DNA of 64,000 bases, from the NCBI GenBank assembly GCA_009363875.1, contig CM018689.1:59533595-59597594 (forward strand), in the 5' to 3' direction. Shown here piece by piece: positions 1 to 10,289 of this stretch. How positions within the stretch are numbered: the first letter of the stretch is position 1; each line of letters starts with the position of its first letter. This DNA is from Mikania micrantha. Lineage: Eukaryota > Streptophyta > Magnoliopsida > Asterales > Asteraceae. The position numbers and the translations under genes were made by a program. The notes below the pieces were generated by a model. That model did no database searches. It saw only the letters and a program-made list of their open reading frames with translations, and had not been told where the DNA came from.

Positions 1-1
1 G

Positions 2-853
2 TCACAAGCTTTAGCAGACTTTGTGGCTGATTTTAGTAGTGATCTGCAACCAGAAGTGGATCTAGAAGTGAGACTTTTAGATGAAGATACTGGTGAGTGG
101 ACCTTGTTCACAGATGGATCTTCAAATGTAAGAGGAACAGGATTAGGCATTATACTAAAATCGCCACAGGGGGACATAATACCCCAATCGATCAGTTGCG
201 AATTTCAAGCAACTAACAACGAAGCAGAATACGAAGCCTTAATAGCAGGACTTCAACTAGCTAGGGATATGAACATCAGAAATTTACATGTTTTTGTCGA
301 TTCCCTACTAATAGCCAATCAATTTAACGGTTCTTACATGACTAAAGGAGATAAATTGGCAAAATATTTAGAAATAGTTAAGGATATATCAGGATATTTT
401 TATAATTTCGATATCACTCAAGTACCAAGGGATGAGAATGCCGAGGCAGACGCATTGGCAAACTTAGCATCATCTCTAAGAATCCCTAAGGATATTAATA
501 TTCCTATCCTACACATATTAAGACCAGCAATAGATATACAAGATATAGATCAAGATAGCGAACCCGAGAACACCGAAGTTCTTCACTCAGAATCACATGA
601 AATATCCTGGACTATCCCTATCAAGAACTATCTTCAAACAGGAAAAATACCTGATGAAGAAACAAATCCTAGAGCTTTTAAAGCAAAAGTATCTAGATAC
701 ACAATCATACGAGATATCTTGTATAGGAAATCAATATCAGGCCCATACTTAAGGTGTTTGGAGAAACCCGAAAGTTTGGAAGTAATGAAAATATCCATGA
801 AGGAGATTGTGGAAACCACACTGGGGGTAGAGCATTATTCTCAAAGATCCTGA
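2..853 (+). CDS. Tat retrotransposon polyprotein fragment: additional RNase H domain (frameshifted)
   Basis: The frame is open from the window edge (codon at position 2), so the true start lies upstream. Numbering from the codon at 23, the RNase H fold spans about residues 25-150. The acidic active-site set is visible: Asp31 in FTDGSSN, Glu69 in NNEAEYEAL, Asp93 in VFVDS and Asp143 in ENAEADAL. This domain type (RVT_3-like) would degrade the RNA strand of RNA-DNA hybrids during reverse transcription. A linker leads towards the integrase zinc finger. Near position 790 a single-base change moves the downstream protein into another frame, and this frame then ends at 853 with about 20 non-homologous residues. 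It is one polyprotein with the next entry in the family. As it stands the copy could not make an RNase H-integrase fusion without frameshifting, which is not known for this position. Confidence 0.88.
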   Translation, partial: SQALADFVADFSSDLQPEVDLEVRLLDEDTGEWTLFTDGSSNVRGTGLGIILKSPQGDIIPQSISCEFQATNNEAEYEALIAGLQLARDMNIRNLHVFVDSLLIANQFNGSYMTKGDKLAKYLEIVKDISGYFYNFDITQVPRDENAEADALANLASSLRIPKDINIPILHILRPAIDIQDIDQDSEPENTEVLHSESHEISWTIPIKNYLQTGKIPDEETNPRAFKAKVSRYTIIRDILYRKSISGPYLRCLEKPESLEVMKISMKEIVETTLGVEHYSQRS

Positions 854-1842
854 GAACAGGATACTTTTGGCCAACCATGAGAAGAGACGCAATGTCTTAT
901 TCCCAGAAATGTGATGCTTGTCAAAGACATAGCAATATACTTCATCAACCAGCTGAACCTCTACATCCAATAGTCTCATCATGGCCATTCATGAAATGGG
1001 GAATGGATATAGTAGGAAAACTACCTAAAGCACCTGGAGGAAAGGTGTTTATGCTTGCTATGACAGATTATTTCTCAAAATGGATTGAAGCAGAAGCCTT
1101 CGTACAAGTTAGAGAAAAAGAAGTAGTTTCATTCATAAAGAGGAATATCTTGACTAGATTTGGAATACCTGCAGAAATCACTTGTGACAATGGGTCCCAA
1201 TTCATAGGCAAAAGGACCACAAACTTCTGTGAAAGCTGGGGCATAAAGATGATCACCTCTACACCTGTTCATCCTCAAGCTAATGGTCAAGCGGAATCAA
1301 GCAATAAGATCATAATTAATAACCTTAAGAAAAAGTTGGGATCTAAGAAAGGAAAGTGGGCTGAAGAACTTCCATTTGTCCTATGGGCTGATAGAACAAC
1401 CACAAAGAATGCAACTGGTCAAACGCCATTCTCTTTAGTGTATGGTTCTGAAGCCGTTCTCCCAACTGAAATGGTTATCCCTACCGCAAGATCAAGCTTA
1501 CAAGATCTAGAATCCAACAAGGAAATACTCTCCGAGGATTTAGATACCATTGATGAACTTAGGGATATCGCAAGGATAAGGATGGCAACATATCAACAAA
1601 AGATAGCCAAATCATATAACAAGAATATTAGGATACGAAGATTTCAAGTTGGTGACTTAGTACTAAGGAAAGCATTTCAGAATACTACCAATCCAGCTGA
1701 TGGAAAACTCGCTCCGAAATGGGAAGGACCCTATAAGATAGATTCCGAAGCAGGAAAAGGGGCATACAAGTTGACCAACATGGAAGGAGAACCTCTTCCA
1801 AGATCTTGGAATGCTATTCACCTTAAGTCATACTTTGTTTAA
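754..1842 (+). CDS. Tat retrotransposon integrase
   Basis: Real homology begins near 791, after the frameshift; the codons from 754 to there are overlap. Numbered from the codon at 754: an HHCC zinc-binding module (His15, His22, Cys53, Cys56 in KCDACQRH), then the rve catalytic core with Asp85 in GMDIVGKLP, Asp145 in CDNGSQF and Glu181 in NGQAESSN. The last two are 35 residues apart, the canonical DD35E spacing. Near the C terminus APKWEGPYKI is a GPY/F-type motif. The frame ends with TAA at 1840-1842. Integrase inserts the cDNA copy into host chromatin. All key residues are present, so the only visible lesion is the upstream frameshift. There is no separate ATG with good support; the protein would normally be released from Pol. 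Confidence 0.9.
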   Translation: MFGETRKFGSNENIHEGDCGNHTGGRALFSKILRTGYFWPTMRRDAMSYSQKCDACQRHSNILHQPAEPLHPIVSSWPFMKWGMDIVGKLPKAPGGKVFMLAMTDYFSKWIEAEAFVQVREKEVVSFIKRNILTRFGIPAEITCDNGSQFIGKRTTNFCESWGIKMITSTPVHPQANGQAESSNKIIINNLKKKLGSKKGKWAEELPFVLWADRTTTKNATGQTPFSLVYGSEAVLPTEMVIPTARSSLQDLESNKEILSEDLDTIDELRDIARIRMATYQQKIAKSYNKNIRIRRFQVGDLVLRKAFQNTTNPADGKLAPKWEGPYKIDSEAGKGAYKLTNMEGEPLPRSWNAIHLKSYFV

Positions 1843-2210
1843 AACATATTAAAGTTATACTCTGCATTCTTATTTCTGAATATTTATAATTATTCTTGTA
1901 TATGCTTATATATTCTTGTATATTCCTAATTACCATGCTACTAATCAAGCATAAGCAAGGCATCAGGACTCCTGGTTCCCAGCTATGCAAAAATCTTATT
2001 GTCTTGTAGGTATAGCAGGAGAAGAGATGAGACTTTATGTCTTAACCCAAGGTCTGACCTGAAATCAGAACTTGATGAAGACCCCGCACTGACTTTATGT
2101 CCAGCTGCAAAGTTTTGACCTGAAATCAAAACTCAACAGAATATCATGAAGACTTAGGGCTCATGCCCTCGCCAGTTGCGCACGTTTATCCTATTATAGT
2201 CTGAGATGAT

Positions 2211-2394
2211 GGGACCAGTACACGCATGAGTGGCTGACAATTTCATTATCAAGGGCTATAACTAAGGATCCTCCGAAATATCCCGGTATAGTTGGAGATT
2301 TTGGGACCAGTACACGCATGAGTGGCTGACAATTTCATTTTCAAAGACTATTACCAGGGATCCTCCGAATTCCGGCCTAGTCGCCAGTATCCCG
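2211..2394 (+). repeat. 92-bp tandem duplication in retrotransposon 3' UTR
   Basis: A unit starting GGGACCAGTACACGCATGAG recurs at 2211 and 2303, with shared downstream text including GGATCCTCCGAA. It lies between the integrase stop and the minisatellite that follows. Confidence 0.8.
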
Positions 2395-2640
2395 GCCTTA
2401 GTCGCCAGTATTCCGGCCTTAGTCGCCAGTGGCCTTGTCGCCAGTATATCGGCCTTAGTCGCCAGTGGCCTTAGTCGCCAGTATCTCGGCCTTGTCGCCA
2501 GTATTCCGGCCTTGTCGCCAGTATTCCGGCCTTAGTCGCCAGTATTTCGGCCTTAGTCGCCAGCATTTCGGCCTTAGTCGCCAGTATTTCGGCCTTAGTC
2601 GCCAGTTTTAATCGGCCTTGTCGCCAGTATCTTGGGCTTG
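2380..2640 (+). repeat. Minisatellite (CGGCCTTAGTCGCCAGTAT)n in retrotransposon 3' UTR
   Basis: About 13 occurrences of CGCCAG, most in units of 19-21 bp reading GGCCTTAGTCGCCAGTATT with small variations (GGCCTTGTCGCCAG; two shortened units). The block is GC-richer than its surroundings. The apparent minus-strand ORF through it is only the repeat read in one frame. Confidence 0.9.
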
Positions 2641-3161
2641 TCCCAAGTTTTCTTGTTTTTCTATTTGTGCAGGATTGAATTTTCAAGGATACTTGGGAAT
2701 ACCACGAGATACTTGGGGATATTCAGGTATGAAATCTTTTTGATATCATGACAGGAACAAAGAAGATTTCAAATTAAATCTACTATCTCCAGAAATTGGT
2801 ACCTGTTTCTTAACTCTTTTAATATACCACTACATTCTTTATTTCTGATTATTTCTGCTTGGAATTATATTCTTATAGTGTGCATTATATTTATTTCTCT
2901 TTAGGGATATGTTATATGTCATATGAATATTTCAATTTAGGGGCATGTTAGATTAAATTAACAAGTACTTCATGTAGTAAGATAACCTAAACAATAAAGT
3001 TTTAGAAGTTTCATATAACTCAAAAGAAGAATATATGGAGATAAGAATATTTGTAAATCCCAAATCTCAAGGAATATCAAGACAAATCCTCACAAATGTT
3101 AAGTCTGAAAAATTTTAAAGCTGTATGTATTAAAAACAACTTACAAAATTTTTGGGGCAAT

Positions 3162-4024
3162 TGTTGTGGGTCAATTTTTATGGTCTGAGATTCGGGATAG
3201 CCGAGAATAATCCGGAATATGGGATTCTTAAGTATCCTCAAATATTCTTAAGTATCCTCAAATATCCTCAAATATCCTGAATGCTAACATTGCTAATTGA
3301 TCTTTTCTCTATATAGCTTGACTTAGTCTTGCAGATAACTTATTGTGGACGTCTTTTACCCTAAAAGTCGAGATAAAGTCAAAGAAAACGTGGTAAACAT
3401 GCTAAATAACGGCTACAAGTGGAGAACAAGTCACCAACGGTCATATTGACTGGATTTGACCTAAAGATCCGGGGTTTAGTTGACAGAAGCGCTTCCACAC
3501 GTTTGATGGACGTGGTGGCTGCCACAATTGAGGACATGGTCATGATTCCGAGATTCTCGCCGGAATATTCGGGAATATCGTTGTATCATTTTTACTATAA
3601 ATTGAGGCGATATCGATCTAGGAAACACACACCACTCACTTAGCTCACTTCTGATTATTTGTTGCTCACATTCTCGGCATTCGAAGTCCAGAAACACTTA
3701 GTGATCGATCAATTGCGCTCTTGTATTGTAATTTTGTATTTTTCATATTAATAAGAACAAGGCAGAGTGACGATTGTCACCTCCCGAGGTTTTTATGCCG
3801 GCAATCCTAAGGGATTAAGGGCTTTTCCTCGTATAAATCTCGTGTGTAAGCTGTTTATTTCATTTTATATTCTGAAATATCCCTAGGGATCCTCAGGGAT
3901 ATTTAGGGATATATTGAACATATATTTTTGATATTCAATATATTTACTTGTTAAACACAATACCCCACTAAACTAATTCGGTTTTGCTAAAAGTTACACC
4001 TGTTAATTTTTACCCGAAACAACA
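3162..4024 (+). repeat. 3' LTR of the Tat element (863 bp)
   Basis: It begins TGTTGTGGGT just after a T/G-rich tract that resembles a plus-strand primer site (TTTTTGGGGCAAT, about 3150-3161). It ends ACCCGAAACAACA, giving matching inverted termini TGTTG...CAACA. Inside are a TATA-like box near 3595, a likely polyadenylation region (about 3720-3760) and a U5-like segment. Boundaries are inferred from the inverted termini, because the 5' LTR is outside the window. Confidence 0.8.
3595..3603 (+). promoter_or_regulatory. Probable TATA box in the LTR
   Basis: CTATAAATT lies about 430 bp into the LTR. Transcription would start about 30 bp downstream, before the likely polyadenylation signals, as expected for a U3/R boundary. 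The position is inferred. Confidence 0.4.
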
Positions 4025-4034
4025 ATATGTTAGC

Positions 4035-4450
4035 AACCTAAGTATTCACATATGTAAACATGATTGCATATATGTAATCATATAAATGGATTAGTTTGAT
4101 CAACTTACATACATGTACACATGCTTACATATATGTAATTATACAAATAAACTTGATTACGTATATGTAAGCATGCGAATAAACTTGATTACGTATATGT
4201 AAGCATTCAAGAAAAACCATCTCGTTACATATATATAGCTAACCCAACTATTTACTCGTGTAAAAATAATTATATGTAATCATACAAACAAATTGGTTCG
4301 ATCAATTTTTCCCTCAATAAATTGAATTTTAACTTTTATGATGCAAAAAATTTGTTTTTTTTTTCCAATAAAACCTTTCTGATTACATATATGTAATCAA
4401 TCTAGCTATTTACATATCCAAACATGATTACATATATGTAATCATACAAA
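4035..4450. repeat. Palindromic AT-rich minisatellite around GATTACATATATGTAATC
   Basis: At least six imperfect copies of a self-complementary core (ATTACATATATGTAAT and GTATATGTAAGC variants), usually followed by ATACAAA or ATAAACT. It sits directly next to the 3' LTR. Each core can form a small hairpin. Confidence 0.65.
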
Positions 4451-5439
4451 AACATTAGCTCGATCAAGTTACATATATAAGTGAAAAAGAAGAATAAGGA
4501 AAATATAAGCTTTTGAGAAGTGATTCTGGATGGAGATGAAGAACAAAAACAAAAAAACAGAGAGCTCGTAAAAACAAAGAACAAATATATTTGTTTTTAG
4601 ATTATGAGAGAAACCTTAGCATCACAAAGAACAGAGAGCTCTTAAGCTTTTTTGAGAATCCCATTTCTTCTTTGAGCAAACGTCACATGCCAATTTATCT
4701 ACTTTTCTATTCTCTTGTAACCACTCTTCACCTACCCATAGTTTTCTTAAATTCTGGCCTATTCTCCCTCTATCATCATCCCATCTGATCGATGGCAAAA
4801 AATCAAACTTTATAAAAAAATTATTATTCTGCAAATCCAACCAGTGATGAAGTTTGTAGTTCCAATCCTTGCACCCTAATCGTATTATCTCTCCGGATCT
4901 AATCTTGAGCTGATGTTGATGATCTTTCGAACCCATGTGAGAAATTGAATATGTGATCGTGACAGAAAATCAAAAAGATAATAGCTTCCCCACAATTGCT
5001 CCAGAATATTCATCGCCTCCCATTTTTAGGGTTTACGAGGAGGTGGTGACGGGAAATGAGGATGAAGGGAAATGATGGTGATGGTAATGAGTTTAGGGTT
5101 TGTTTAAAAAATGAGTAAATTCAAATATTTCAGTTATAAAAATAATTTTCTAAAATAATGGATTCCAATTTTACTAATATGCCCTTTAAAAAGAAAAAAA
5201 TAAAATTTTTGGAAATTATGTGATTGGTTAAAAGGAGTTTTCTTAGTTTTCTCTAAAATGAGAAGTTTTCATTTGAACCTCCCCTATATATATATGCGTG
5301 TGTGTATTTGAATTGATTTGAATAATTAAATAACTTAATATTTAAACTTTATGTTTGAATTGGTTTAAAAAAAATAAATTATCCAATTACACACATATAT
5401 TAAATCAACCATTTAAACTCATTTTACCAAAGACCGGTA
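4451..5439. other. Gene-poor AT-rich interval
   Basis: No supported gene. A 104-codon minus-strand ORF at 4622-4936 has no recognisable domain. A sequence at about 5245-5283 ending GTTTTCATTTGAACCTCCCC resembles the ends of the Mutator-like MITEs at 23372 and 42033, but no partner end was found, so it is probably a remnant. Confidence 0.5.
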
Positions 5440-5538
5440 TATCATATTATGGGCCGTTCTATTTCTCCAGCTAATCAGTTCAGGTCCAATTAGGGTTTGT
5501 TCGGGTCCGGTCTAAGTTTGGACAGACACACACCCCTA
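5440..5538. mobile_element. hAT MITE fragment (one end)
   Basis: The segment ends CACACACCCCTA, the reverse complement of the TAGGGGTGTG end of other hAT MITEs in this window, and carries GGGTCCGG-type subterminal motifs. No matching left end or TSD was found. Confidence 0.35.
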
Positions 5539-5960
5539 GTCAAAATCATCAGTGGTCTTGATGATCTTGTTTAGTACCCAAAAAACTTATCTGGGTGAAA
5601 ATATATTTTTCAAGTCGTCATTCTAAATTTTAGTGTTAGGGATTAGTTGTCTCATCATAGCCACGATAAAAATAGAAGATATGGGTTTGGACCCGTGCAT
5701 AAATAGGTCTATAGCGTTTACGACTTTGAAGAAAGACAAAAACGAGGTTTGTGAAAGTGTTCATGTCATGTCACCCACCCAAATTTGCAAACAAGTCGAT
5801 GGGAGTGTTATGTACCTTTGCACACATACAAGACTCATAAACTGGTGTAACATTCAATGTCCTATGTGATTCGATTGTCGTTTATTAGCTTTCGCTATCA
5901 TAAGTCGTGAGCATTTTAATACTTGTATAACGTAATTTCTAACCACATGGTTGCTTCTTA
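5539..5960. other. Unassigned interval
   Basis: No homology recognised. A 78-codon ORF at 5633-5869 is without domain support. Confidence 0.4.
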
Positions 5961-6144
5961 TAGGGATGAGACCGAATTTTTGAAAAAGCAGGTAACATAT
6001 ACCGTACTGAATCAATCGGTATGGCATGATACTAATATTTGTCACAGAATAATCAACTTAAAATGCCAATGGTACCATACCAGTACCGATACCGAATACC
6101 ATACCTAACCTATTGGTTCGGTTTTGGTAAAATGATCATCCCTA
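5961..6144. mobile_element. Small hAT-type MITE (184 bp)
   Basis: It starts TAGGGATGAG and ends CATCATCCCTA-like (GATCATCCCTA). The flanking 8-mers GCTTCTTA and GTTCCTTA match at 6 of 8 positions, consistent with an aged 8-bp TSD. Its interior is rich in GGTACC, ATACC and GATACCG motifs, the private subterminal repeat of this copy. Confidence 0.55.
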
Positions 6145-6152
6145 GTTCCTTA

Positions 6153-7011
6153 TATAGGAGGTCCATGTGTTATTTTGTCTATTCCATCTTGAATATGTGA
6201 AAGAAACACACATTTGAGTCAAATTTTGTTAGGATTTTCGTACAATTGTTGATTATACACAAGTGAAAATTTATAACTTCGAATGGTCCCTGGCACACAA
6301 TCTAAATTTTAAGCAGATGGGGACCGAAACATGATACGCAAGTGATTGGTAGATACACAGACTCAGGTCAACTGCATTACTACAGAGGTATAATACATGT
6401 GAAAACAATTAATCTCGTCATTCCCTTTTAATAAATTAGCTCATGCTTTTAAGTTGAATTCTAACGACGAGTCTTAAAGCCAGAGCCGGCCCCGAAAATT
6501 AAAAAAAAATCGGTGCATGGGAAAAACGAAAACCAGAGTCTCTTAATTCTAATAAATATTGATATTTTATAAAATTATTTTATATATAATATATATAAAA
6601 AAATAAAATTGCAAGCCCCAAAAAAATCAGGTTCGGGCAGTCTCCCACTTCACCCTTCCCCTGGGTCGGCCCTGCTTAAAGCAACTGGTAAAGTGCTGCT
6701 TTGTAACGACAAGATCATAGATTTAAGCTGTCAAAAAAAGTCCTTTGCACAAGTGTGTAGAACAAGATTACGTACATCATATCGCAAAACAATCTAGCCT
6801 CTCACGAAGCTATGTCACGCACCTAGAACATCCTTTTTAATTTGACTTCTATAAGTTACTGTTTTGAATACGCCTCATTTGTGGTGCACACATATAATGT
6901 ACATATGTGTAGGCCCTCAAGGGATAAAAGTAAAATTGCACTAATTTTAACGTTATTTTGCTTATTTTGTAAAAATAATGTTAAAATGCGTTGAGATGAT
7001 TAACGTCAAAA
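6153..7011. other. Unassigned interval
   Basis: AT-rich, no supported gene. Around 6480-6700 there is a decayed sequence with CCGGCCCCGAAAATT and, further on, GGTCGGCCCTGC that may be a transposon remnant. Confidence 0.35.
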
Positions 7012-7142
7012 GATAACTTTGAGCCGAGAACTCTTTCGGAGCAGTCTCTTTATCCCAATTGGGATAAGGGTAAGGTTTGTATCCATCCTTCCCCACAGAC
7101 CTTACTGAATAGTGGAATATACTGGGTAAGTTTGTTTGTTTT
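7012..7142 (+). mobile_element. tRNA-derived SINE fragment, TS-like 3' region
   Basis: Contains TTTATCCCAATTGGGATAAG, then TAAGGTTTGTATCCATCCTTCC, CAGACCTTACTGAATAGTGG and ACTGGGTAAGTTTGTTTG, in the order of the common plant SINE tail (pyrimidine-purine inverted motif, AGACC motif, then TGGG plus a T/TTG-rich end). Related pieces occur at 32357, 41080, 41523 and 42701. The family name is from memory of the consensus. Confidence 0.55.
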
Positions 7143-7883
7143 TAAGTTAATGTTTTGAACCATGGCATTCAGTCTAGAATTCTAGTCCCAAGAAACCAAA
7201 CATTATTACTAAAAGGTTCAAGTTTCAGTGGGTACTGGACTAACCAGCTTTGAGCCTATGAGCATGAGCAATTGCATCATGCTAACCCCCAAACTCCCAA
7301 AGCCATGGCTCATGAGTTAACATAGAGAGTGGTTCACTGGTTTGGGTTCAGGTTCTTGGTGTAGTCCCAAGAAATTATCACAAAAATAGAATGTGGGCTG
7401 TTTGTTAACATGACCCATAAGACGAAATACAAATACAATTAATACCAAACAGAACTATACAAATAGAATTAACTCAAACAGAACTATAAACATACACAAA
7501 GCACAATAGATACAAGAATAGGAATACTCAACAGGAAGACATATATGTTTGTTTTCATGAAGCTTATTATTATCCTCTGAGCAATGTCAAGAAATTAAAG
7601 ATGACCAAAAAAAAAAAACCATGTGTATCAAACTGTTTAGATCATTTGTAAATGAATATCTACCTACAAAAGATAAGTTATTAGATCCTGTAACCCTGAG
7701 ATAGATGACAACTTAAAGAAACATGCTCAAGATTAATTTCAAGAAATCTTTAATCTTAAGTAAAAATCTGTTTTTTATCCTTCCTGAACAATGAAAAATG
7801 ATAAAAGAGAAGATAAAACCTTGTTTTGAAATAGTTGAGTTACCAATAATCAATAATCATATGCCCATGAGAAAACACCAATT
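7143..7883. other. 3' flank of the F-box gene
   Basis: No other gene seen. The part next to 7884 should hold the minus-strand 3' UTR and polyadenylation site of the F-box/kelch gene. Confidence 0.4.
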
Positions 7884-9221
7884 TCAGCAGCCCATCACAG
7901 CACAATTGTACACAAAATTACTCGACTGTTTCCGCCCAAGCATGGTCCATTGGGGTGGCCCGTCTCTCGGGGCCCACGAATTCACTTCTATAAATCCGGT
8001 CCCGCTAGTTCTCGGCCCACCAATAACAATAACCCGATCACCACAGCCCCGAAATGCAATACCCCACCCATTCATCGAATCGGCCCGTTCGGGCAATCTT
8101 CCAACGGTTTCCCATTCTTTTTTTTCTTTATCATACTTTCGAACTTCCATATCTGCACAATCAGCAGCATACAACTCATTATCTACAACTGCCACTAACG
8201 GTGGTGCCTCGGTGGTGGTCGCTGATGTGGCATTAGCGGCACCACCAGTCCTCACCGGTGACATATTCGGGATCTCCTTCCATACCCGAGTATCCAAATC
8301 ATATTCTTCACCACAAGTTAATGGTTTCATATCAGAACCCCCAATTCCTCCAATTACATAAAATTTATTATCCATAAACACCCCTGAACACATTTTTCGT
8401 GTTTTTAGCATGTTCGGAAGCGTTTCCCATTCACCCGACTCACTGTTGTAAAGCTCAGCTGAATTCACAATCTTTCCATTCGGGTCGGACCCACCGGCTA
8501 CAATTGCAATCTCTCCAAGACTTGCAGACCCAAATAAGCATCTGGGCTCATTCATTAACTGCCCAAATGACCAAGAGTTAGTTAGCAAACTGTACTTATA
8601 TATAACATGATCAAGAACTTCTTTCCCTAACACAAGTAACTCGGTCCCTACTGCTAAAGATTCCTTATCAGAAAACTGGAAACATGTGTTTGATGACATT
8701 GTGGGCAGATTCATCCAACGCCGTTTGATTGGATCAAAAGCCTCCCATTGGACCAAATGGCAGGAAAAATAAACCCAATGCTCGATAATACCATTATTTC
8801 TTCTTAATCTGTAGAGTTCCCCACTCCTAATTAGGTCACGAAATGTTCGGTTGAGTGAAGCTAATGAACCATAATCGAATCTTGAGCATTTGAGTAGACA
8901 ATCAATTGAGTTGTCACGGCCAATGGCATGGATCAGGGAACTTGAATCTGCGTCATCTCCAGCATTGCCTTGATTATCATTGTCAGATTGATCAATGGGG
9001 ACTATTGAAAGATCAAGAAAACCCAATCCAAGATCAAGATTAGCATAGCCCTCAGATTGTTTGCGGGTTTTTGTAGGGTGAATGATTTCTTCATCTTCAA
9101 TCTCTAATGGTCTTTTCTCTTGATGAGATTCGATCTTTTCGATCCTGCAAGTACTCATAAAACCCCAAGTGCTGCTCCTTTTGCTACCGAAGTTAACCAC
9201 AAAAGATCTCTCTTCCAACAT
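7884..9221 (-). CDS. F-box/kelch-repeat protein (SKIP11/At1g74510-like)
   Basis: A 445-residue protein from one coding exon. An in-frame TTG lies seven codons upstream, but the first ATG (9219-9221) gives MLEERSF, the start typical of this family. Residues 1-90 are low complexity with a basic PTKTRKQ stretch. An F-box-like segment covers about 95-140 (SLIHAIGRDNSIDCLLKCSR). Kelch units follow at about 145-435, with the diglycine signatures AIVAGGSDPNG, FYVIGGIGG and VIVIGGPRTSG and the spaced Tyr/Trp residues (ELYNSESGEWETLP, EYDLDTRVWKEIP). The family acts as substrate adaptor of SCF (SKP1-CUL1-F-box) ubiquitin ligases; the kelch propeller binds the target, which cannot be read from sequence. 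The conserved C terminus VYNCAVMGC is present, so the gene looks complete and functional. It is the only clear host gene in the window. Confidence 0.95.
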   Translation of the reverse strand: MLEERSFVVNFGSKRSSTWGFMSTCRIEKIESHQEKRPLEIEDEEIIHPTKTRKQSEGYANLDLGLGFLDLSIVPIDQSDNDNQGNAGDDADSSSLIHAIGRDNSIDCLLKCSRFDYGSLASLNRTFRDLIRSGELYRLRRNNGIIEHWVYFSCHLVQWEAFDPIKRRWMNLPTMSSNTCFQFSDKESLAVGTELLVLGKEVLDHVIYKYSLLTNSWSFGQLMNEPRCLFGSASLGEIAIVAGGSDPNGKIVNSAELYNSESGEWETLPNMLKTRKMCSGVFMDNKFYVIGGIGGSDMKPLTCGEEYDLDTRVWKEIPNMSPVRTGGAANATSATTTEAPPLVAVVDNELYAADCADMEVRKYDKEKKEWETVGRLPERADSMNGWGIAFRGCGDRVIVIGGPRTSGTGFIEVNSWAPRDGPPQWTMLGRKQSSNFVYNCAVMGC

Positions 9222-9332
9222 GCCTTCTTGAATCAGACCCAAAAGATTGAAGCTTTGGGGATTTATGAAGAACCCTAATCAAGATTTCTTGTAATCTTCG
9301 CTTTTGATCCACCAATCAAGAAACTTTTTCAA

Positions 9333-9814
9333 CTGAAATCTCAAATAACAATTATTTGACATATCAATCAAAAGTCCCATATCAGATAACCATTCTTATT
9401 CAAGAAATTGATGAGTCAGAGACCTAATAGAATCAAGATCCAGATAAACTAAGTAGCTAAAGAAAGCAACAAACACAGTGAAACAATCCAATTGATGTTA
9501 ATCCACAAATGGCAATAACTTTACAACCTTAAATCAGATATGATTATAATCTAAAACTGCAAATTCCAAATCTACTACACTCCTGCCCCGAATTTGAACT
9601 CTACAGGATAAAGGGGATCACCTTAACCACCCCGGATATAATTAAATAAACAAAAAAATCAATCAATCAAATCAAGCAGTACCTTCACAACCCTAAATCA
9701 ATCGATTGAAATTGAAAACTGCAACACCCATTTTCCCAATTTTAAAAGTGTAAAATTAGATCTAAATCTTGATTCAAGATTAAAACTACTTGCACAAAAG
9801 TGGATTCAACTTAC
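9333..9814 (-). other. Probable 5'-UTR intron of the F-box/kelch gene
   Basis: On the minus strand the upstream exon ends at 9815 with a strong donor (CG|GTAAGT). A plausible acceptor (TTTGAGATTTCAG) ends at 9333, leaving about 110 nt of leader before the ATG at 9221. A leader intron would fit this gene family, but both boundaries are predicted from motifs only. Confidence 0.6.
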
Positions 9815-10084
9815 CGATTGAAATCTTTCAACTTGTATCGAATTATGCCCCCAATCACCAAAACATAATCTTCTTTCTCTACATGAATTTGTTAGTTCAT
9901 CAATGGTTTCTTTGTATTTGTGAGCTTCAGTTGTCGTCCTTTGACAAAATCGAAAAAAAAAAAAACTTGCTTTTGGATATGTATCTCTCTCTCTCTCTAG
10001 AAATATGCAAAGCAAAAGGCTTTTTAGGGTTAAGATTTGTTGGGGTAAGAGAAATTAGGGAATAACAAGATGGGTTATTGTTTT

Positions 10085-10125
10085 TATTGCTTCATTTCTA
10101 AAAAAATCCAAACTTTTTTATAGAA
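10085..10125 (-). promoter_or_regulatory. Core promoter of the F-box/kelch gene
   Basis: Minus-strand CTATAAAAAAG at about 10113-10123 fits a TATA box. Transcription starting near 10090 would give a leader exon that includes the GA/CT-rich run at 9980-10000 and ends at the donor at 9815. Confidence 0.5.
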
Positions 10126-10278
10126 AATTATCTCTAATATGAACAGATGTATACATACATATATATACATACACAAAACCAGCTGGAATTTTTTCCTAAC
10201 TTTGCGTCGAGTCGCCGCCGTGTTCGACTGTTCTTAACGAGTTCAGGGGGCCACCGGAAACCGGTGATAGCCGGTCTT

Positions 10279-10287
10279 GACACGTGT
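10279..10287 (-). promoter_or_regulatory. G-box/ABRE-like site upstream of the F-box gene
   Basis: ACACGTGT contains the palindromic CACGTG at 10281-10286, and the minus strand reads ACGTGTC, the ABRE core. It lies about 160 bp upstream of the TATA box. Such sites bind bZIP or bHLH factors; regulation by ABA or light is only a possibility. Confidence 0.4.
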
Positions 10288-10289
10288 TC

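Larger units (their letters stand above)
1..4024 (+). mobile_element. Ty3/gypsy LTR retrotransposon, Tat lineage, 3' half
   Basis: Order seen: RNase H-like domain, integrase, about 1.3 kb of non-coding 3' UTR with tandem repeats, then a 3' LTR. A second (archaeal-type) RNase H directly before the integrase and a long repeat-bearing 3' UTR are hallmarks of the plant Tat group (Ogre/Retand relatives). Gag, protease, reverse transcriptase and the 5' LTR lie beyond the left window edge, so the insertion's TSD cannot be tested. One frameshift separates the two domains, but all catalytic residues are present, so the copy looks fairly young. Confidence 0.9.

Noticed and set aside
2471..2686. 71-codon minus-strand ORF with ILATKAE repeats
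   Set aside because: It is only the 3' UTR minisatellite of the Tat element read in one frame.
4622..4936. 104-codon minus-strand ORF starting MGSKDHQHQ
   Set aside because: No domain, no supporting splice or promoter signals and AT-rich repeat surroundings; it could be chance.
7798..8361. 187-codon plus-strand ORF
   Set aside because: It is antisense to the F-box/kelch coding exon and has no homology of its own.
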